A stretch of 64,000 bases of DNA. Source: Limnanthes douglasii subsp. nivea. Its lineage: Eukaryota; Streptophyta; Magnoliopsida; Brassicales; Limnanthaceae. Under the pieces are notes generated by a model. It saw only the letters and a program-made list of their open reading frames with translations. It did not search any database and had not been told where the DNA came from. Both the position numbers and the translations under genes were made by a program. Where the stretch lies: positions 78,635,910 through 78,699,909 of the forward strand of contig JAUPFV010000001.1 in NCBI GenBank assembly GCA_036936605.1, read 5' to 3'. Within the stretch, counting starts at the first letter, position 1. Each line of letters starts with the position of its first letter. This document shows, piece by piece, positions 59,461 to 64,000 of this stretch.

Positions 59461-60588
59461 TTGAAGAACCATCAGCACGTTTTTGCTTGGTGCAATGCTG
59501 ATGTTACTGGAGTTCCATCAGAAGTGATATCACATCACCTATCCGTCCGGAGAGATGTAGCTCCAATGGTTCAAAAAAGAAGAGCTTTTTCCAAAGAAAA
59601 GGCTGATGTCATTGTGCAAGAGGTTGACAGACTCACAAAGATGGGGCACATCAAAGAATCTCAATACCCTTTGTGGACTGCCAATCCTGTCTTGGTAAAA
59701 AAGAAGAATGGCAAGTGGCGCATGTGCATTGATTTCACGGATCTCAATAGAGCTTGCCCAAAATATTTGTATCCAGTTCCCCGGATTGATCAGTTAGTAG
59801 ACTCCACCTCTGGGAACAAGCTGCTTTCCTTTATGGATGCTTTCTCCGGATACAATCAGATTCAAGTAGATCCAAAGGATCAAGAGCATACCACATTTTT
59901 CACTGACAGAGGGCTTCATTGCTACAAGGTGATGCCATTTGGTTTGAAAAATGCTGGGGCTACTTATCAGAGGTTAGTCAACAAGGCATTTTCTGATCAA
60001 ATTGGAAGAAATATGGAAGTATACATTGACGATATGATGGTGAAGAGTGTGGATGAGCAGTTGCACTTGTCCGATCTCCAAGAAACGTTTGCCAACTTGA
60101 TGAAAGTGAATTTGAAGTTAAACCCAGAAAAGTGTGTGTTCGGAGTGCAGTCCGGGAAGTTTCTAGGCTATATCATAAGTGAGCATGAAATACAGCCCGA
60201 TCCAGACCAGCTAAATGCTCTTTTCCAAATGGAGCCTCCTCGAAACATTAAAGAAGTACAGCGTTTAACGGGGAGATTAGCTGCCTTAAACAGATTTATC
60301 TCAAGGTCTTCGGACAGGTGTGCATCTTTCTTTCAAACTTTGAAGGGTGCAAAGGGGTTCGATTGGACCCCGCAGTGTGATGAGGCTTTCAGGGAGATCA
60401 AGAAGCACCTATCCTCTCCCAAGACTTTGTTTAAACTAGTTGATGGGGAGACCCTCTTTGTATATTTAGCAGTTTCAAGTTATGCCATCAGCGCTGTGTT
60501 GGTAAGAGAGGTTGGTGGTCATCCTCATCCAGTATACTACATCAGCAAAAGTTTAATAGATGCAGAAAGGCATTACTTGAAACTCTAA
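59461..60588 (+). CDS. Element B reverse transcriptase and RNase H (375-codon frame)
   Basis: The open frame begins after a 1-bp indel near 59460. HQHVFAWCNADVTGV (residues 4-18) is followed by the RT fingers (KKNGKWRMCIDFTDLN, residues about 80-96), SFMDAFSGYNQI, and the catalytic box YIDD at residues 188-191. RNase H starts after residue 290 (DWTPQCDEAFREIK, FVYLAVSSYAISAVLVREVG). A TAA at 60586, where relatives have Glu (KLEKLALALVIAARK), ends it; the same frame reopens at once. This would be one polyprotein segment in an active copy. Start by upstream ATG cannot be assigned because it is an internal polyprotein piece. Confidence 0.9.
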   Translation: MKNHQHVFAWCNADVTGVPSEVISHHLSVRRDVAPMVQKRRAFSKEKADVIVQEVDRLTKMGHIKESQYPLWTANPVLVKKKNGKWRMCIDFTDLNRACPKYLYPVPRIDQLVDSTSGNKLLSFMDAFSGYNQIQVDPKDQEHTTFFTDRGLHCYKVMPFGLKNAGATYQRLVNKAFSDQIGRNMEVYIDDMMVKSVDEQLHLSDLQETFANLMKVNLKLNPEKCVFGVQSGKFLGYIISEHEIQPDPDQLNALFQMEPPRNIKEVQRLTGRLAALNRFISRSSDRCASFFQTLKGAKGFDWTPQCDEAFREIKKHLSSPKTLFKLVDGETLFVYLAVSSYAISAVLVREVGGHPHPVYYISKSLIDAERHYLKL

Positions 60589-60597
60589 AAGTTAGCA

Positions 60598-62580
60598 TTG
60601 GCCTTGGTGATAGCAGCCAGGAAGATGAGGCCTTATTTCCAGGCTCATCCCATCATCGTCCGGACTTCTTTTCCCCTGAAGAATGTTCTCCAAAAAGCAG
60701 ACATTTCAAGCAGGATGACTAAGTGGTCAGTAGAATTGGGAGACTTCGATATAGATTTTGCTCCCCGAACAGCAGTCAAGGCCCAAGCTGTGGCAGACGT
60801 TTTGGTTGAATTCCACTCCGACAGGGATTCGGAGCAAGCTACTGACATAAAAGACAAAAAGATGTGGGTCGTCCGAACAGATGGTGGATCTAGCACTATG
60901 GGATGTGGTGCAGGGGTATGTTTGACTTCCCCGTATGGAGACAAAATGTACGAGGCTATTTGTTTTGCTTTCAGGGAATCCAATAATGAGTCCGAATACG
61001 AAGCAGCTATAGCTGGTTTAAAGTTAGCCTACATTTGTGGGGCTAAGAGGGTCAAGCTTCTAAGCGACTCCCAACTGCTTATCCACCATGCCCAAGGCCA
61101 GTCTGAGGCTAAGAAGGAGCAACTTGTGAAATATTTACTCCTCCTCAAAAATGAAGCGCTTAAGTTTAAAAGTGTTGTTTATGAACACATTCCCCGGGCA
61201 GAAAATGAGCTAGCAGACTCACTAGCAACCATAGCATATATGGAGTCATATCCATGGATCCATGTGCTTGAAAGCCCCTCCATCCAACTTTGTAAGGGTA
61301 AAGAAGATGAAATTTTTGAAATACAAGTAAAACAACCTCAAGACTGGAGATTTCCTCTCCTGCAATATCTCTCCGATGGTGTTGAGCCTCCGGATAAGTC
61401 ACTAGCCAGAACATTGAAACACAAGGCTCGTGGTTTCATCATATTGAGAGAAGTGTTATACAAGAAGTCTTACAGTAAACCTCTCCTGCGCTGTTTGGGG
61501 GATGAAGAATCACAAATGGTCCTCTGTGAATTGCACAATGGTGAGGGGTCAGCCCATTGTGGGTTTAGAGCTTTGACAAGAAGAGTTTTACTCTCCGGTT
61601 ATTATTGGCCATCAATCATGAAAGATGCTAAGGAGTTGGTAAGAAGGTGTGACCCATGCCAGAGGTACAGCAATGAAATTCATGTACCAGCCATTCCTTT
61701 AGAATCAATTTCTGAGCCTATTCCTTTTTCTCGATGGGGATTGGATTTAATAGGGCCTCTCCCTGTGGCGTCCGGAGGGCGCAAAACTATAATTGTGGCC
61801 ATAGACTACTTCTCGAAGTGGATAGAAGCAGCCCCTCTAGCAGGGACAACATCAAAAGCTGTTATAAAATTCATTTTATCCAACATCTGTTGCAGATTTG
61901 GTGTCCCAAAAAAGATCACAACAGACAATGGGCCACAGTTTGACAATAGGGAAATGGAGAGCTTTTGTGCCTCAAGGGGTATACAGCATTGTTTTTCTTC
62001 ACCTTTCCACCCACAAGCAAATGGGCAAGTTGAAGTGGCTAATAGAACTATACTGTCCGGTTTAAAGAAGAATTTGGAAAGGGCTGCTAGGAAGTGGCCT
62101 AGTTATTTACAAGAGGTCTTGTGGGCCTACCGGACAACACCTGGGGCTGCAACACAAGAATCACCCTTTGCTTTGGTCTATGGGATGGATGCAGTAGCTC
62201 CCATAGAGGCAACTCTCCCCTCTTTTCGTGTTCACAACTTCTCCGAACACTCTAACGAGGTGGCAATCAGAGGTCAACTTGATTTGATAGAAGAAAGACG
62301 GGTTAAAGCTCACCTTCGAGTTGCACACTATCAAGGCTTGATGAGAAACAGGTTTGCTTCCAAAGTTAAAAGAAGAGATTTCCAACCAGGGGACAAAGTA
62401 TTAAGGAAGGTCTTCGTACACACTAAAGAAAAGTTGTTCGGAAAGTTGGCTCCAACTTGGGAGGGTCCGTATATGGTTGTTGAAAGAATTAAGCCTGGAA
62501 CTTATTGGTTGGAAGACAAAGATGGCAGAGTTCTAACACATCCTTGGAATATCGAGCATCTCCGGATGTACTTGGAATAG
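60598..62580 (+). CDS. Element B second RNase H and integrase (660-codon frame)
   Basis: The frame continues from the RT segment after the TAA. Residues 1-60 end the first RNase H. A second, archaeal-type RNase H spans about 89-215 (VVRTDGGSS, ESNNESEYEAAIAGLKL, LLSDSQ, RAENELADSLA), the Tat-lineage hallmark. Integrase has an N-terminal H-H-C-C zinc finger at about 311-360 (LHNGEGSAHCG...CDPCQR) and catalytic D383, D443 and E479, a DD35E spacing (35 residues between D443 and E479). The C-terminal domain (DKVLRKVF...KLAPTWEGPY...WNIEHLRMYL) ends at TAG 62578. All catalytic residues are intact. Confidence 0.92.
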   Translation: MALVIAARKMRPYFQAHPIIVRTSFPLKNVLQKADISSRMTKWSVELGDFDIDFAPRTAVKAQAVADVLVEFHSDRDSEQATDIKDKKMWVVRTDGGSSTMGCGAGVCLTSPYGDKMYEAICFAFRESNNESEYEAAIAGLKLAYICGAKRVKLLSDSQLLIHHAQGQSEAKKEQLVKYLLLLKNEALKFKSVVYEHIPRAENELADSLATIAYMESYPWIHVLESPSIQLCKGKEDEIFEIQVKQPQDWRFPLLQYLSDGVEPPDKSLARTLKHKARGFIILREVLYKKSYSKPLLRCLGDEESQMVLCELHNGEGSAHCGFRALTRRVLLSGYYWPSIMKDAKELVRRCDPCQRYSNEIHVPAIPLESISEPIPFSRWGLDLIGPLPVASGGRKTIIVAIDYFSKWIEAAPLAGTTSKAVIKFILSNICCRFGVPKKITTDNGPQFDNREMESFCASRGIQHCFSSPFHPQANGQVEVANRTILSGLKKNLERAARKWPSYLQEVLWAYRTTPGAATQESPFALVYGMDAVAPIEATLPSFRVHNFSEHSNEVAIRGQLDLIEERRVKAHLRVAHYQGLMRNRFASKVKRRDFQPGDKVLRKVFVHTKEKLFGKLAPTWEGPYMVVERIKPGTYWLEDKDGRVLTHPWNIEHLRMYLE

Positions 62581-62587
62581 CACTTGT

Positions 62588-62680
62588 GTAAATATTTACT
62601 TGTTTGAACATCCATGTAAATATTTGGGGGCATACTCTTTCCTCCCTGGTGGCACGGAGAGGTTTTAATGAGGTGTCCGG
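62588..62680 (+). other. Conserved post-pol module, element B
   Basis: GTAAATATTTAC (62588-62599, a perfect palindrome) starts 7 bp after the pol stop. A partial repeat GTAAATATTTGGGGGC follows, then a pyrimidine block and GAGAGGTTTTAATGAGGTGTC to 62680. It is shared with C and D, with weaker similarity in F. Confidence 0.7.
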
Positions 62681-63136
62681 GCTGTTAAATAAAATTTGAT
62701 GCCTTCTTAAAAAATTTCTAAGTGTATTTAAAGTTTTGTCCCTTGTCATACTATCCGGATTGAAATAACTAAGGGCTTTTTAAACTCTAGCCGGAGAACT
62801 TAAACACTCTCACTATGAAATAACTAAAGGTTACTTAAACTCTGGCTTTCAAAATCAGAACAAACAATGAAAGAAGATGATAGTTGTGCAGAACAGAAAT
62901 ATTCATTGAAATTAATAACTTGAAATTGCCTTGGCCTTCCAAGGACTTTTAAATGATCAAAGTCGAACAACAAAAAATCTGTCCGGTCAAATACCGGACA
63001 CTATTACAAAAAGAATGCCTTGGCCTTCCAAAGTTTTAGTCTGGATAGAAAATAAACAAAATGAATCATAAGTTAAGGTTGAGCCTTTGAAGATGGCTCA
63101 CCTTCATCTACCTTCTTGCCTTTAGTATCATCTCTC
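62681..63136. other. Spacer between pol and the antisense gene, element B
   Basis: This is a non-coding 3' region between convergent genes. It contains two near copies of a 'CTTGGCCTTCCAA(G)GACTTT' phrase (62929-62950 and 63019-63035) and similar TTAAA(C)TCTGGC phrases (62780-62850), perhaps short degenerate repeats. C has the same phrase in inverse form near 40597-40690. Confidence 0.45.
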
Positions 63137-64000
63137 CCTTCATTCCCCAGTATGTTCTTCATCACCCGAGGAGTCACTAGAGTAGCCATACGCGTCGCCT
63201 TCAGCCATCGTGTGATATGGGAGGTCTTCAGGCTCAACATAAAGCCATAAATCCCCTAGGTTCCTCTTCGGAAACTTTTCATGGAAGAGTAGAACCATGT
63301 CAGACCTCACCTTCTCAAGCAGTTGCTCTTCGCTTTTGATCATCTGGTTGGCATAAGCATTGATCTTGGCTTGGATCTTGGCCTCCTGCTCCTGTAACAA
63401 AGTATTTTTCTCCTCGGCAGCCTTGGACACTGCATTCTCAAGGGAAATCTTATCAGTGGTTAAGTTGGTAATGACTTTGTCCTTTGCCTTGGTTTCTTCC
63501 TTTGAGGTAGCAAGGTCTTTCTCCAGACCGGACAGTTTCTCCTGAAGGTCTTTGATGGTTTCCTCTAAAGTGGTGACTTTGGTGGTGCTTGTCTCTTGGC
63601 TTCTCTTCAACTCCTCGTTTTCTTCTTTCAACATGGCAGCATTAGAGGTGGCAGTGCGAAGGTCTTCGGACAGCTTTTCCTTCTCAGACTTAAGGTCTTT
63701 AATGATGTCTGCCTGACCCCGGACTTGTCTCTCCAACGTAAGTACCGGCTGCACATTGCTTAACAAGGAGTGCGCTATGGTATCCTTTTCACTAGAGACA
63801 ATAAAAGTCTTACCGTTAAAGTTGACCGTGTTGGAGCTGCTAGGAGGAATGTAAGGCCCTGCAAAGTCATCTCTGGGGAGGTTGAGGAAATATTCACCAA
63901 GCTCACCAAGACCGGTGATGTCTACTTCATCAATGTTGAGATCTCCTCCCTCAACCTCATCACTGTGAAAGTCCCCAGGAATCTCTTCGGCCTATGTTGG
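63137..64000 (-). pseudogene. aORF of element B, C-terminal part
   Basis: Minus strand. From the right edge the frame has a TAG at 63994, where A has CAA, then stays open for about 285 codons. It covers the segment DITGLGELGEYFLNLPRDDF (residues conserved in A and C), SLLSNVQPVLTLERQVRGQA, a long Glu/Lys/Ser coiled coil (63700-63350) and, after LLFHEKFPKRNLGDLWLYVEPEDLPYHTM, an acidic Ser/Asp tail. Only the 3' part of exon 2 is in the window. Confidence 0.8.

Larger units (their letters stand above)
56452..64000 (+). mobile_element. Element B: Tat-like Ty3/gypsy retrotransposon, 3' end outside
   Basis: Plus-strand element with a 427-bp 5' LTR, tRNA-Arg primer site, gag-protease-RT-RNase H-second RNase H-integrase (56952-62580), the post-pol module, and the antisense gene on minus (63991-63137), which continues past the right edge. 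Only three stops and one frameshift interrupt about 5.6 kb of coding sequence, so it is the best preserved element here. It belongs to the A/C subfamily. Confidence 0.9.

Overview
The window looks like intergenic or pericentromeric DNA of a plant, most likely a eudicot. It is AT-rich and packed with nested, mostly decayed LTR retrotransposons. I found no convincing host protein gene, rRNA or tRNA gene. The plant assignment rests on Tat-type Ty3/gypsy elements (two RNase H domains, tRNA-Arg primer site, antisense extra gene), Ty1/copia relics, a hAT-type element carrying plant snRNA-type promoter motifs, and a tRNA-derived SINE.

Layout. 1-3771: 3' end of Tat-like element A (antisense gene, polypurine tract, 3' LTR). 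3786-4958: decayed DUF4283/zinc-knuckle ORF of a LINE-like element. 5784-6551: non-autonomous hAT element with an 8-bp target duplication and an internal array of snRNA-type promoters. 7436-9366: Ty1/copia remnant with LTR (minus strand). 10134-10325: SINE. 10570-11222: copia LTR end plus primer site. 11290-18930: old gypsy element G (minus), with a MITE in its putative LTR. About 19740-27520: old gypsy element F (plus). 27640-36808 plus 46884-47103: element D (minus), whose 5' LTR is split by element C. 36809-46883: complete-length element C (minus; two 378-bp LTRs, 5-bp target duplication ATTTA). 47325-50521: element E (minus), which has lost nearly all of pol. 50530-55350: decayed Ty1/copia element H (plus). 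56452-64000: youngest-looking element B (plus), which runs off the right edge.

Elements A-G share one plan. Gag-protease-RT-RNase H-second RNase H-integrase lies on one strand. A separate, convergent gene lies on the other strand between pol and the 3' LTR. That antisense gene has an N-terminal conserved leader, a Ser/Pro-rich stretch, a domain like Pfam 'putative gypsy type transposon' (PF04195), a short intron, a Lys-rich stretch, a long coiled coil and an acidic tail. Five copies (A, C, D, E, F) keep an intron of 76-82 bp at the same place, and A and C keep a TATA box upstream of its start codon.

Every element has lesions. Stops and frameshifts are present throughout, all four protease motifs I could read are altered, C lacks part of integrase, and E lacks pol. 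Any activity would need proteins supplied in trans. The most interesting signals are the spliced antisense gene with its own promoter, the four-copy USE-TATA array in the hAT element, and a conserved module just after pol.
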